Below are positions 8,685 through 17,899 of a DNA stretch of 64,000 nt, in pieces; within the stretch, counting starts at the first letter, position 1; each line of letters opens with the position of its first letter. Source of the stretch: Cellulophaga baltica. GTDB lineage: Bacteria; Bacteroidota; Bacteroidia; Flavobacteriales; Flavobacteriaceae. The position numbers and the translations under genes are program-made. Location: assembly GCF_900102165.1 (NCBI RefSeq), contig NZ_FNBD01000007.1:1-64000 (forward strand), written 5' to 3'. The notes beneath the pieces were generated by a model. That model did not search any database and was not told where the DNA came from. It saw only the letters and a list, made by a program, of their open reading frames with translations.

Positions 8685-11234
8685 ATGGATGATAATTTTT
8701 CACCTAGAGTAAAAGATGTAATTGCTTACAGTAAAGAAGAAGCTTTACGACTTGGTCACGATTTTATAGGTACTGAGCACTTAATGCTTGGGCTATTGCG
8801 TGATGGAAGTGGAAAAGCAATTAGCATTCTTGACGCTTTAGATGTAGACTTAAATCACCTTCGTAGAAAGGTAGAGATTTTAAGTCCGGCAAATCCCAAT
8901 GCTACTCCTATGCAAAAAGACAAAAAGAATTTGCATTTGACAAGGCAGGCGGAACGCGCACTAAAAACAACTTTTTTAGAAGCAAAGCTTTTTCAGAGCT
9001 CTTCTATCAATACAGCACATTTATTGTTATGCATTCTAAGAAATGAGAATGACCCAACTACAAAATTGCTACATAAATTGAAAGTAGACTATGATGGAGT
9101 TAAAGAACAATTCAAATCTATGATTACAAGTGATGATGACTATGTAGATTCACCTACATCAGAATCTTTCCCTAATGATGCCGATGATGCAGCAGAAGGT
9201 AAAGAAGGAAACTTTGGAGGAACAACGAATCAGAAAGGAAATAAAAAATCTAAAACTCCAGTTTTAGACAATTTTGGTCGCGATTTAACACAAATGGCGG
9301 AAGAAAATAAATTAGATCCTGTGGTTGGTAGAGAGAAAGAAATAGAACGTGTTTCTCAAATCCTAAGTAGAAGAAAGAAAAACAACCCCCTTCTTATAGG
9401 AGAACCTGGTGTTGGTAAAAGTGCAATCGCAGAGGGTTTAGCACTACGTATTATTGATAAAAAGGTATCACGTATACTTTATAATAAACGTGTAGTTACC
9501 TTAGATTTAGCTTCTTTAGTTGCTGGTACAAAATACCGTGGCCAGTTTGAAGAACGTATGAAAGCGGTTATGAATGAGCTTGAAAAGAATGATGATATTA
9601 TTCTTTTTATTGATGAAATTCATACTATAGTAGGCGCAGGTGGTGCTACAGGAAGCTTAGATGCTTCTAACATGTTTAAACCAGCATTAGCAAGAGGAGA
9701 AATTCAATGTATTGGTGCAACTACCTTAGATGAATACAGACAGTATATAGAGAAAGATGGTGCTCTAGAGCGTCGTTTTCAAAAAGTAATTGTGGAGCCT
9801 ACTACCGTAGATGAAACTATTGAAATACTTAAAAACATCAAAGGAAAATACGAAGATCACCATAATGTTATTTATACAGATGAATCTATTATTGCTTGTG
9901 TAAAGCTTACCAATAGATACATGACTGATCGTTTTCTTCCAGACAAAGCCATTGATGCATTAGATGAAGCGGGTTCTCGTGTACATATAGTAAATATGGA
10001 TGTACCTAAGCAAATTCTAGAGCTTGAAAAGCAACTAGAAGATGTGCGTGAACTTAAGAATACTGTTGTAAAAAAACAACGTTATGAAGAAGCTGCGAAA
10101 CTTAGAGATGACGAAAAGAAAATTGAAAAAGATTTAGCGGTAGCCCAAGAAAAATGGGAAGAAGAAAGCAAATTACATAGAGAAACTGTAACTGAAGAAA
10201 ATGTTGCAGACGTAGTTTCTATGATGAGTGGTATTCCTGTAAATAGAATTGCTCAAACAGAGATAACTAAGTTATTTGAGCTACCAGACCTTATTAAGTC
10301 CAATGTAATTGGTCAAGATGAAGCGGTTGCTAAAGTAGCCAAAGCTATTCAAAGAAACAGAGCTGGATTAAAAGACCCTAATAAACCTATTGGATCTTTT
10401 ATTTTCTTAGGTCAAACTGGTGTGGGTAAAACTCAATTGGCTAAAGTTTTAGCAAAAGAATTATTTGACTCTGAAGATGCATTGATTCGTATTGATATGA
10501 GTGAATACATGGAGAAATTTGCTATCTCTCGTTTGGTAGGAGCACCTCCAGGATACGTGGGTTACGAAGAAGGTGGCCAATTAACTGAAAAAGTTCGTCG
10601 TAAACCTTATGCCGTAGTTCTTTTAGATGAAGTAGAAAAAGCGCATCCAGATGTGTTTAACATGATGCTTCAAGTATTAGATGATGGCTTCTTAACAGAT
10701 AGTTTAGGCCGTAAGATCGATTTTAGAAATACAATCATTATTATGACCTCTAATATTGGTGCGCGACAATTGAAGGACTTCGGACAAGGTGTTGGTTTTG
10801 GTACTTCAGCAATGAAATCTCAAACTGATTCTCACCAGAAAAGTGTTATAGAAAATGCATTAAAAAAGGCTTTTGCACCAGAATTCTTAAATAGAATTGA
10901 TGATGTAGTGGTATTTAATCCTTTAGAGAAAGAAGATATTCATAAGGTTATTGATATTGAGCTTCGCAAATTGTTATTACGAATTAAAGATATTGGCTAT
11001 GAATTAACCTTATCTGATAAAGCCAAAGATTACATTGCCGAAAAAGGTTTTGATAAACAATACGGAGCAAGACCATTAAAACGTGCTATTCAAAAGTACA
11101 TTGAAGATGCTTTAGCAGAAGAAATTGTTAGTTCTAAACTACAAGAAGGTGACACTATATTTATGGATCTTGATGAAGAAAAAGATGAATTAACCATAAA
11201 GATTGAAAAATCTAAAAAAGAATCTGAAGCCTAA
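8685..11234 (+). CDS. clpC: ClpC-type ATP-dependent Clp protease ATPase subunit
   Basis: About 849 aa from the ATG at 8685. An in-frame upstream ATG at 8634 would add 17 hydrophobic residues, but family members begin [13 protein letters not shown]-like, so 8685 is preferred. Order of domains: two Clp N repeats (1-145), an acidic linker, AAA1 with Walker [10 protein letters not shown] (239-247) and FIDEIHTI, a UVR/coiled-coil middle domain ([15 protein letters not shown]), AAA2 with GQTGVGKTQ and [12 protein letters not shown], and a ClpB D2-small domain. The UVR motif marks ClpC rather than ClpA or ClpB. It unfolds proteins for ClpP. An intrinsic terminator follows the stop. Confidence 0.95.
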   Translation: MDDNFSPRVKDVIAYSKEEALRLGHDFIGTEHLMLGLLRDGSGKAISILDALDVDLNHLRRKVEILSPANPNATPMQKDKKNLHLTRQAERALKTTFLEAKLFQSSSINTAHLLLCILRNENDPTTKLLHKLKVDYDGVKEQFKSMITSDDDYVDSPTSESFPNDADDAAEGKEGNFGGTTNQKGNKKSKTPVLDNFGRDLTQMAEENKLDPVVGREKEIERVSQILSRRKKNNPLLIGEPGVGKSAIAEGLALRIIDKKVSRILYNKRVVTLDLASLVAGTKYRGQFEERMKAVMNELEKNDDIILFIDEIHTIVGAGGATGSLDASNMFKPALARGEIQCIGATTLDEYRQYIEKDGALERRFQKVIVEPTTVDETIEILKNIKGKYEDHHNVIYTDESIIACVKLTNRYMTDRFLPDKAIDALDEAGSRVHIVNMDVPKQILELEKQLEDVRELKNTVVKKQRYEEAAKLRDDEKKIEKDLAVAQEKWEEESKLHRETVTEENVADVVSMMSGIPVNRIAQTEITKLFELPDLIKSNVIGQDEAVAKVAKAIQRNRAGLKDPNKPIGSFIFLGQTGVGKTQLAKVLAKELFDSEDALIRIDMSEYMEKFAISRLVGAPPGYVGYEEGGQLTEKVRRKPYAVVLLDEVEKAHPDVFNMMLQVLDDGFLTDSLGRKIDFRNTIIIMTSNIGARQLKDFGQGVGFGTSAMKSQTDSHQKSVIENALKKAFAPEFLNRIDDVVVFNPLEKEDIHKVIDIELRKLLLRIKDIGYELTLSDKAKDYIAEKGFDKQYGARPLKRAIQKYIEDALAEEIVSSKLQEGDTIFMDLDEEKDELTIKIEKSKKESEA

Positions 11235-11252
11235 TACCTTCTAAATTCAATT

Positions 11253-11280
11253 AAAAAGAGAGCCAATTGGCTCTCTTTTT
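11253..11280 (+). terminator. Intrinsic terminator after clpC
   Basis: AAAAAGAGAGCC-AATT-GGCTCTCTTTTT is a perfect hairpin followed by further T residues, located about 18 bases after the clpC stop. From here to 11529 (about 250 bases) I see only AT-rich spacer and a weak -7-like TATTTTCG at 11491-11498. Confidence 0.9.
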
Positions 11281-11529
11281 TTGTTTTCACTACTGCTATA
11301 CAAGTATGAAAGCCATATATAGCAATTAGGCTATAATCAGATACTTAAAAAGTACTACAACAATATAATTAGCAACAAAATAAATGTAATCGTTTTCATT
11401 CAATCACATTTCAGTATTCGCAAACTTTAGTTACTTAAGCGATATATAAGCGCTTTATCTATTATTTTTTAACAGTTTTAAGCTTAGTAGTATTTTCGTC
11501 CGCGAGACACACTATTTAAAATACGAAGA

Positions 11530-11931
11530 ATGAGTATTGAACAATCGAAAAAAAGAGTCATCGTTCAAGAGTATCATCTTGAAACTGGTATGGTTCAAGT
11601 ATACGATGATTACATGGTTGCTATTTTTGCCGAAGGCGCGACCATCACTCTAGAAAGAGCTTATCAAATCATAGGAATTGCAGAAATACACTTTAGGGAA
11701 AAAAACTTTGGATACATCAGTTTACGAAAAAATTCGTACGCTTTAGATCCTACCGTTTACAGCTACATTCGTGAAATTGAGAATTTAAAAGCATTTGCTG
11801 TTGTTTCTGTTAAAGAGATTGATATGCATAATTTCAAAATAGAAAAGCTATTCTACAAAAATTCCATGAAATTTTTCATTGAATTTGATAACGCACTCGC
11901 TTGGATCAAAAGACGTGTAAAAGCTAAATAA
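11530..11931 (+). CDS. Small flavobacterial protein, STAS/SpoIIAA-like fold suspected
   Basis: 133 aa, no signal peptide and no membrane helix. I do not recognise a named family. The alternating beta and helix pattern, the central motif FGYISLRKNSYALDP and the closing FIEFDNALAWIKRRV resemble single-domain STAS/SpoIIAA-like proteins, which often end in a phenylalanine-rich strand followed by an amphipathic helix with a conserved Trp. That comparison is by eye and tentative. The gene stands alone between two intrinsic terminators, so it has its own promoter in the AT-rich 250 bases upstream. Confidence 0.75.
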   Translation: MSIEQSKKRVIVQEYHLETGMVQVYDDYMVAIFAEGATITLERAYQIIGIAEIHFREKNFGYISLRKNSYALDPTVYSYIREIENLKAFAVVSVKEIDMHNFKIEKLFYKNSMKFFIEFDNALAWIKRRVKAK

Positions 11932-11937
11932 AACAGA

Positions 11938-11965
11938 AGAGCCTTTCATTTACATGAAAGGCTCT
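11938..11965 (+). terminator. Intrinsic terminator
   Basis: AGAGCCTTTCAT-TTAC-ATGAAAGGCTCT followed by TTTTTT, six bases after the stop of the 133-aa gene. Confidence 0.9.
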
Positions 11966-12045
11966 TTTTTTATCGAATCTATTAGTATACCAGAAAGAGC
12001 TAATCTGAATATTCGTTATGTAAATCAGTATTTTTTTTCATTGGC

Positions 12046-12225
12046 TTAATCTTTCCACTTCTGTTTTAAGTATTTCCCTAGCATACTCCCCACTATCCCT
12101 AAAAGAATAACTATCACCAGCTCTACCCAGTTAAAACCGCTATTCGGAACGTTAGTGGCTCTTGAGTAGATAATATACCCAACCACAGGACCATATGCTA
12201 CTAAATTAATTACCAACTTTTTCAT
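12046..12225 (-). CDS. Small two-helix membrane protein (59 aa)
   Basis: A 59-residue ORF that starts MKKLVINLVAYGPVVGYIIY and ends KYLKQKWKD. Two hydrophobic stretches (about residues 4-20 and 33-50) are separated by a short polar turn RATNVPNSGFNW, and the C terminus is basic, as in small inner-membrane proteins with both ends in the cytoplasm. The ATG lies 27 bases after the stop of the 136-aa membrane protein on the same strand, so it is probably the last gene of the nnr unit. No homologous family is recognised. The coding call rests on its intact frame, plausible topology and operon position. Confidence 0.6.
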   Translation of the reverse strand: MKKLVINLVAYGPVVGYIIYSRATNVPNSGFNWVELVIVILLGIVGSMLGKYLKQKWKD

Positions 12226-12252
12226 AGTTATTCCTTATTAAAATTACTTTAA

Positions 12253-12663
12253 TTAATCTCGAAACTGATTGCGTTTTTCTTTCTTCTCCTGAACCTTAAT
12301 TACAAAACCCGCTTTTTTAATACGCACGGTATCATAAACTGGTTTATCTAAAAAAATTTCATTAATCTTTGGGTCTTTACTAGAGTATTGCACTTTAAAA
12401 TGCTTGCCCACCCAACCTGGATATATCTTACCATCTAAATAAGTAGCACCTTCAATTTTTTTACTGCCGACATAAAACTCATACATAGCATATGAATTTG
12501 AATTTTGAATATCAATCTCTGTGCACTCAACTATTCCATATACCGAAAAATATTTTAAATGAAAGTATGCCTGCAAATTAGTATATAAAAAAAAACATGC
12601 AAATAACAAACCAATAACAGCTACTGGTTTTTTAGAGCTAAAAAAATCTTTAAACTTATTCAT
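12253..12663 (-). CDS. Single-pass membrane protein of unknown function
   Basis: 136 aa. A basic N terminus (MNKFKDFFSSKK) is followed by one hydrophobic segment (about residues 13-33). The remaining soluble domain contains YEFYVGSKKIEGATYLDG and WVGKHFKVQYSSKDPKIN, a pattern reminiscent of DUF3592-like small beta domains that face outward. This resemblance is tentative. The C terminus is strongly charged (KVQEKKEKRNQFRD). It begins 3 bases after the stop of the NAD(P)HX repair enzyme and is very likely cotranscribed with it. Confidence 0.75.
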   Translation of the reverse strand: MNKFKDFFSSKKPVAVIGLLFACFFLYTNLQAYFHLKYFSVYGIVECTEIDIQNSNSYAMYEFYVGSKKIEGATYLDGKIYPGWVGKHFKVQYSSKDPKINEIFLDKPVYDTVRIKKAGFVIKVQEKKEKRNQFRD

Positions 12664-12666
12664 TCT

Positions 12667-14214
12667 CTATTGCTGTTCTTGTTCTTCCATTTGCGGGGGC
12701 TGTTCCGGCTGCTTAAATAAATCGATATAGGCATTACCCAAACTATCTATGAGTGCACTAGCGGTGAGTGATTGGTAGCCAGTACTCTCCACCGCAATAT
12801 CTCCAGAGGTTCCATGCAGGTACACCCCGAAAATTGACGCCGTCAAGGGTTCATAGCCTTGAGCAATTAATCCTGTGATGATTCCAGTTAATACATCACC
12901 ACTTCCAGCAGTAGCCATACCAGGATTTCCTGTAGTATTTATATAGCCTTGACCATCATATACCGTTATGGTATGCGCCCCTTTGATCACTACAATACAA
13001 TCATACTTTTTTGAAAATGCTTTTACTTTTTTTAATTTATCAAAATCGTCTTTCCACTTACCTAACAAACGTTCCAATTCTTTAGGATGCGGCGTTAATA
13101 CCGTTTGTGCCGGCAAATTCTTCAAAAAGGCTTCATTTAAAGCCAAGATATTAATAGCATCAGCATCTAAGACCAATGGCGTTTTATTGCTTTTGAGAAA
13201 AGTACCTAATGCTTCCTGTGTCTCTTTAGCAGTACCTAAACCCACTCCTATTCCAATAACATCGGGCGTGATATCAAAATTAACTGCACTTATGCATTCA
13301 TCCTGATCATCTGTTAGCACCATAATTTCTGGCAAAGCAGTCTGCAAAGGCACGTAACCACATTTAGGTAGGTATGCCGTCACTAAACCAGCACCAGAGC
13401 GCAAACAAGATTTTGAGGCTAATTGCACAGATCCTATTTTACCATAACTCCCACCAATAATTAAAGCGTGACCGTAAGTACCTTTATGTGCAAATTTCTC
13501 TCGCGGAATATAAGACGGTAATACCTCTAATTTGCTTATCAATTCATAGTCGACTTCCGTATTCGCTACAAATTCAGCATCAATCCCAATATCTATAATT
13601 TCCCATTGATTGGCATAAACACCTGTTTCTGGAAGGAAAAACACCAATTTAGGGGTTTGAAAACTCAAAATATGATTTGCTTTTACAACGGCATCTTCAT
13701 TCTTTACTGGTTTATCCGTATAAAGTCCCGAAGGTAAATCTACCGCCAGAACAAAAGCATCTGATGCATTAATTTTTTGCATCAACTTAACCACCCAAGC
13801 ATCTGGATTCCTATTTAATCCAATACCAAAAATAGCATCTATAACAATATCTTCTTTACTAATTTCTGGAAAATCAGAATCGCTATTAATAAAATTTGGC
13901 CAAATTTTACGATCTTTTAATCGCTTTAAATTCAATAAAAAATCATCAGAACGTTTCTCACTATAGTTTACGATATGTACTTCTATACTATAACCATGTT
14001 CTTGTAAATGTCTTGCGACAGCTACACCATCGCCACCATTATTACCAATACCACAAAACAGCTGAATTTTTACCGGAGCACCCTGAAGTCTAAGGTGTAA
14101 CCAATTAAAAATTTGAATAGCGACGCGCTCCATGAGTTCATCACTTTTTATTTGCTGTTTTTCTATTGTATATTTATCAGCTTGGTAGATTTGTTTTGCG
14201 CTAAAAATCTTCAT
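12667..14214 (-). CDS. nnr: Bifunctional NAD(P)HX epimerase / ADP-dependent dehydratase
   Basis: 515 aa, the fused length. The N-terminal YjeF_N domain (about 1-220) contains CGIGNNGGDGVAVARHL and DAIFGIGLNR, typical of the epimerase. The C-terminal ribokinase-like YjeF_C domain (about 230-500) contains HPKELERLLG and PGMATAGSGDVLTGI, whose Asp is the catalytic residue. Together they repair hydrated NADH/NADPH: the first domain interconverts the S and R hydrates, and the second dehydrates the S form with ADP. The tail is Gln- and Glu-rich (PEQPPQMEEQEQQ). It is divergent from the threonine operon, and a -7-like TATTTTTG (14282-14289, minus) lies inside the thr promoter, so the two promoters overlap. 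Confidence 0.95.
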   Translation of the reverse strand: MKIFSAKQIYQADKYTIEKQQIKSDELMERVAIQIFNWLHLRLQGAPVKIQLFCGIGNNGGDGVAVARHLQEHGYSIEVHIVNYSEKRSDDFLLNLKRLKDRKIWPNFINSDSDFPEISKEDIVIDAIFGIGLNRNPDAWVVKLMQKINASDAFVLAVDLPSGLYTDKPVKNEDAVVKANHILSFQTPKLVFFLPETGVYANQWEIIDIGIDAEFVANTEVDYELISKLEVLPSYIPREKFAHKGTYGHALIIGGSYGKIGSVQLASKSCLRSGAGLVTAYLPKCGYVPLQTALPEIMVLTDDQDECISAVNFDITPDVIGIGVGLGTAKETQEALGTFLKSNKTPLVLDADAINILALNEAFLKNLPAQTVLTPHPKELERLLGKWKDDFDKLKKVKAFSKKYDCIVVIKGAHTITVYDGQGYINTTGNPGMATAGSGDVLTGIITGLIAQGYEPLTASIFGVYLHGTSGDIAVESTGYQSLTASALIDSLGNAYIDLFKQPEQPPQMEEQEQQ

Positions 14215-14267
14215 TCAATAATAATATTTAACATTAATTGCTGATTCCGTAAAAATTTCGGAAATCA

Positions 14268-14298
14268 TTTGATAATGAACTCAAAAATACTACATTTG
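14268..14298 (+). promoter_or_regulatory. Promoter of the threonine operon
   Basis: TTTG at 14268-14271 and TACATTTG at 14291-14298 (consensus TAnnTTTG) are separated by 19 bases, an excellent Bacteroidota promoter. Transcription would start near 14303, inside a perfect inverted repeat TATATCTT-TAA-AAGATATA (14301-14319), about 28 bases before the leader peptide ATG. Confidence 0.75.
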
Positions 14299-14330
14299 AC
14301 TATATCTTTAAAAGATATAAAGACCTAATA

Positions 14331-14414
14331 ATGGATAGTCAATTTAACCTTTCTACATTTTATATTGCGTGTGATACTACTATCACTTTCAGCACCACTA
14401 CCCCATTGGGGTAA
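14331..14414 (+). CDS. Threonine operon leader peptide
   Basis: A 27-codon ORF upstream of thrA whose second half reads DTTITFSTTTPLG. Six of the nine residues 16-24 are Thr, with one Ile, a composition close to the ThrL leader of enterobacteria (TTITTT). A Thr-rich leader just before thrA is the hallmark of ribosome-stalling attenuation that senses charged tRNA-Thr. Hairpins that could compete are GTGATA-CTAC-TATCAC (14371-14386, over the Thr codons) and TACCCC-ATT-GGGGTA (14398-14412, over the stop). It is too short to be found by length-filtered ORF calling. The mechanism is inference; the codon pattern is seen directly. Confidence 0.8.
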   Translation: MDSQFNLSTFYIACDTTITFSTTTPLG

Positions 14415-14486
14415 TCTGCTATATACTCGTCCGTTTTCGCATATTCATGCATTTTTATTTTTATTACCACAAAACTATTTCTCATA
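14415..14486 (+). promoter_or_regulatory. Attenuator spacer between leader peptide and thrA
   Basis: This 72-base spacer follows the leader stop. It contains a weak GCAT-ATTC-ATGC stem (14439-14450) followed by ATTTTTATTTTTATTA, which could serve as the terminator of an attenuator. The stem is only 4 bp, so the exact terminator and antiterminator pairing is unresolved, and control of thrA translation is an alternative. Confidence 0.45.
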
Positions 14487-16931
14487 ATGAAAGTTCTAAA
14501 ATTTGGAGGCACTTCTGTTGCTAACGCTAAAAACATAGCCCTTGTTAAAAACATTGTGGCTAATTCTCAAGTCAATAAAAATATCGTCGTAGTTTCTGCC
14601 TTAGGCGGAGTTACAGATTTACTATTAAGTACAGCAACACTAGCTTCTGCTCAAGATAACACCTATAAAAATAGCCTTAAAGAAATTGAGGAAAGACACT
14701 TAATTACCATTAAAGAATTGATCCCTGTTTTACAACAAAGCAAGGTATTAAGTAAGGTAAAAAGTGAACTTAACACGTTAGAAACCTTATTAGAAGGTGC
14801 TTATTTAATAGGCGAAATTACACCAAAACTATCTGATAAAATTGTTAGTTATGGCGAACTATTATCGTCTTACATCATCAGTGAATATTTTATTGCAGAA
14901 CAACTCAACTGTAGCTACAAAGATAGTAGAGAACTTATAAAAACAAATTCTAACTTTGGTAAAGCCATTGTAGACTTTGCCACAACAAATTCTAATTGTA
15001 AAGAGTTTTTTACAGCCGTTCCTGAACAAGTTATTGTCATGGGTGGCTTCATAGCCTCTTCTACTTCTGGAGATTCTACTACCTTAGGCAGAGGGGGATC
15101 TGATTATACAGCTGCCATTATAGCTAGTGCTATTGATGCTGAACTTTTAGAAATTTGGACGGATGTTAGTGGAATGTATACGGCTAACCCAAGAATAGTA
15201 AAGCAAGCGATGCCTATTCCGCATATTTCTTATGAGGAAGCTATGGAGCTTTCGCATTTTGGAGCTAAAGTATTATACCCTCCAACAATACAACCTGTAC
15301 TTTCTAAGGGTATTTCTATTGTCATTAAAAATACTTTTGATGCGGAAAACGAAGGTACCTTAATTACAAAAAATAAAAATGAACTAGGAAAAACTGTTCG
15401 CGGCATAAGTCATGTAGAGCATATTGCATTACTCTCGTTAGAAGGGCCTGGTATGGTTGGAATTCCTGGAATCTCTAAACGCTTTTTTGAAGTATTATCA
15501 CAAGCAAATATTAGCGTTGTATTGATTACACAAGCATCTTCTGAACACTCTATCTGTGTAGGTGTTTCGGATAATGACGCTATAAAAGCGGTTCAAATTG
15601 TAAATGAAGCTTTTGAATATGAAATATCCTTAGGCAAAATTAAACCTGTTATTGCAGAAGAAGATTTAGCTATTATTGCCCTTGTGGGCGACAATATGAA
15701 GCGTCATCAAGGATTAAGCGGTAAAATGTTTAGTACTTTAGGAAAAAATAATGTTAACATAAGAGCAATTGCACAAGGTGCTTCTGAACGTAATATTTCT
15801 GCGGTCATTGTAAAAGATGACGTCAAGAAAGCCTTAAATACATTACATGAGGAGTTTTTTGAAGACAATACCAAACAATTAAACCTTTTTGTAATGGGTG
15901 TCGGTAATGTGGGCACAAAATTCTTAAATCAAATACAGCAACAACGTAAATTTTTAAAAGAGAACCTAAAATTAAATATCCGCGTTATTGGAATTTCTAA
16001 TTCTAGAACAATGGTTTTTGATGAAGACGGTATCAGTCTTAAAAGTTGGGATGAAAAACTAAAAGCTGGAGAAAAAACAGACAAACAAAAGTTCTTTGAA
16101 AACATTCAAAAACTAAATTACAGAAATAGCATTTTTGTAGACAACACCGCTAGTGCAGAAGTTTCTGAAACCTATGCATCTTATTTGAAGAACAGTATTT
16201 CTGTGGTGACCTGTAATAAGATTGCTTGCTCTTCTGAGTACAACAATTACAAAAACCTGAAAGATTTAGCTCGCAAATACAATGCGCCATTTTTATTTGA
16301 AACCAATGTAGGTGCTGGTTTGCCTATTATTGATACGCTTAAAAATCTGATTGCGTCAGGAGATAAAATATTAAAAATTCAAGCAGTACTTTCGGGTAGC
16401 TTAAACTTCTTGTTTAATAATTTTAATGACCAATCTACTTTTCATGATATTGTTAAACAAGCACAAGAGCAAGGTTATACAGAACCAGATCCTAAAATAG
16501 ATTTGAGTGGTATTGATGTAATGCGTAAGATTTTAATTTTAGCACGGGAAAGTGGCAACAAAATAGATATTGAAGAAATAACCAATACACCTTTCTTACC
16601 TGAAGAAAGCCTTGCTACCACAAACAATGAGGACTTTTTTGCTTCGCTAATTAAATATGAAGCTGATTTTCAAAAAATGTTTAAAGAGGCTAATGATACC
16701 GGCAGTAAATTAAAGTATGTTGCTCAATATGAAGATGGCAAAGCAAGCGTTGGCTTACAGCATATCCCTAAAGGTCACGACTTCTATAATTTAGAAGGTA
16801 GTGACAATATTGTATTATTCTATACAGAAAGATACCCTAACCAACCTATGATTATCAAAGGTGCTGGTGCTGGTGCTGAAGTAACTGCATCTGGTATTTT
16901 TGCTGATATTATAAGAATAGGTAACTTTTAA
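14487..16931 (+). CDS. thrA: Bifunctional aspartate kinase / homoserine dehydrogenase I
   Basis: 814 aa, the full fused length. The aspartokinase starts KFGGTSVANAKNI and has TTLGRGGSDYTAA. Two ACT regulatory domains lie in the middle (about 310-460, with GPGMVGIPGISKRFF and GDNMKRHQGLSGKMF). Homoserine dehydrogenase begins about residue 465 (LFVMGVGNVGTKFL) and includes the catalytic region GAGLPIIDTLKNL and SGSLNFL. It catalyses the first and third steps from aspartate to threonine, and the ACT domains suggest threonine feedback. It is the first structural gene of the thr operon, behind a Thr-rich leader, and thrB starts 10 bases after its stop. Confidence 0.97.
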   Translation: MKVLKFGGTSVANAKNIALVKNIVANSQVNKNIVVVSALGGVTDLLLSTATLASAQDNTYKNSLKEIEERHLITIKELIPVLQQSKVLSKVKSELNTLETLLEGAYLIGEITPKLSDKIVSYGELLSSYIISEYFIAEQLNCSYKDSRELIKTNSNFGKAIVDFATTNSNCKEFFTAVPEQVIVMGGFIASSTSGDSTTLGRGGSDYTAAIIASAIDAELLEIWTDVSGMYTANPRIVKQAMPIPHISYEEAMELSHFGAKVLYPPTIQPVLSKGISIVIKNTFDAENEGTLITKNKNELGKTVRGISHVEHIALLSLEGPGMVGIPGISKRFFEVLSQANISVVLITQASSEHSICVGVSDNDAIKAVQIVNEAFEYEISLGKIKPVIAEEDLAIIALVGDNMKRHQGLSGKMFSTLGKNNVNIRAIAQGASERNISAVIVKDDVKKALNTLHEEFFEDNTKQLNLFVMGVGNVGTKFLNQIQQQRKFLKENLKLNIRVIGISNSRTMVFDEDGISLKSWDEKLKAGEKTDKQKFFENIQKLNYRNSIFVDNTASAEVSETYASYLKNSISVVTCNKIACSSEYNNYKNLKDLARKYNAPFLFETNVGAGLPIIDTLKNLIASGDKILKIQAVLSGSLNFLFNNFNDQSTFHDIVKQAQEQGYTEPDPKIDLSGIDVMRKILILARESGNKIDIEEITNTPFLPEESLATTNNEDFFASLIKYEADFQKMFKEANDTGSKLKYVAQYEDGKASVGLQHIPKGHDFYNLEGSDNIVLFYTERYPNQPMIIKGAGAGAEVTASGIFADIIRIGNF

Positions 16932-16941
16932 TCTGTAGGCT

Positions 16942-17868
16942 ATGAATGCAAATGAAATTAGAGTTTTCTGTCCAGCAACTATTGCTAATGTCTCTTGCGG
17001 ATTTGATGTTTTAGGACTCGCTTTAGATGCTGTAGGTGATGAAATGGTGGTTAGAAAAACAACTCAAAAAGGCATCAGAATTACCAAGCTTATAGGGCAA
17101 GATTTACCTATGGAAACTCTACATAATGTAGCGGGTGTTGCCGGTTTAGCACTGTTAGCACAAAGTGATTACGAAGGTGGTTTTGATATTGAAATTTATA
17201 AAAAAATAAAAGCAGGAAGTGGAATTGGTAGCAGTGCTGCCAGTTCTACTGGTGCTGTTTGGGCCATGAATGCCCTTTTAGGCAAACCTTTTTCTCCATT
17301 AGAATTGGTGAAATTTGCCATGGAAGGAGAACGTTTAGCAAGTGGCGTAGCCCATGCAGATAATGTTGCTCCTGCCCTCTTTGGCGGTTTTACGCTCGTA
17401 CGCAGCTACCAACCATTAGATGTTATTAAAATAAATACACCGAAAGAATTATATGCTACCGTTATTCACCCTCAGATTGAAGTAAAAACATCTGATTCTA
17501 GACGTATCTTAAAGACTACTATTTCTTTAGAAGACGGAATTAAACAATGGGGAAATGTGGGCGGATTAATTGCAGGCTTATTTACAGAAGATTATGAGCT
17601 AATTGGAAGATCATTAGAGGACCATATTGTAGAACCCATTCGTTCTATTCTTATACCTGGCTTTGACATGGTAAAACAAAAAGCAATAGAATCTGGCGCA
17701 TTAGGTTGTGGCATATCCGGTTCTGGCCCCTCAGTGTTTGCATTAAGTAAAGGTATAGAAACTGCAAAAAAAGTAGCACAGGCCATGACTGATGTATACG
17801 ATAAAATTGGGATAGATTACGACATTCATGTATCTAAAGTAAATACAGAAGGAATTAAAGTTTTATAA
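16942..17868 (+). CDS. thrB: Homoserine kinase
   Basis: 308 aa. A GHMP-kinase with the N-terminal CPATIANVSCGFDVLGLA, the phosphate-binding glycine-rich loop GSGIGSSAASSTGA (about residues 92-105) and the C-terminal GCGISGSGPSVFAL. It phosphorylates homoserine to O-phosphohomoserine, the substrate of threonine synthase. It follows thrA closely, whereas thrC is separated from it by two unrelated genes. Confidence 0.96.
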   Translation: MNANEIRVFCPATIANVSCGFDVLGLALDAVGDEMVVRKTTQKGIRITKLIGQDLPMETLHNVAGVAGLALLAQSDYEGGFDIEIYKKIKAGSGIGSSAASSTGAVWAMNALLGKPFSPLELVKFAMEGERLASGVAHADNVAPALFGGFTLVRSYQPLDVIKINTPKELYATVIHPQIEVKTSDSRRILKTTISLEDGIKQWGNVGGLIAGLFTEDYELIGRSLEDHIVEPIRSILIPGFDMVKQKAIESGALGCGISGSGPSVFALSKGIETAKKVAQAMTDVYDKIGIDYDIHVSKVNTEGIKVL

Positions 17869-17899
17869 ATAAGTTTGATGTATCGTTAAATTAAGGATT

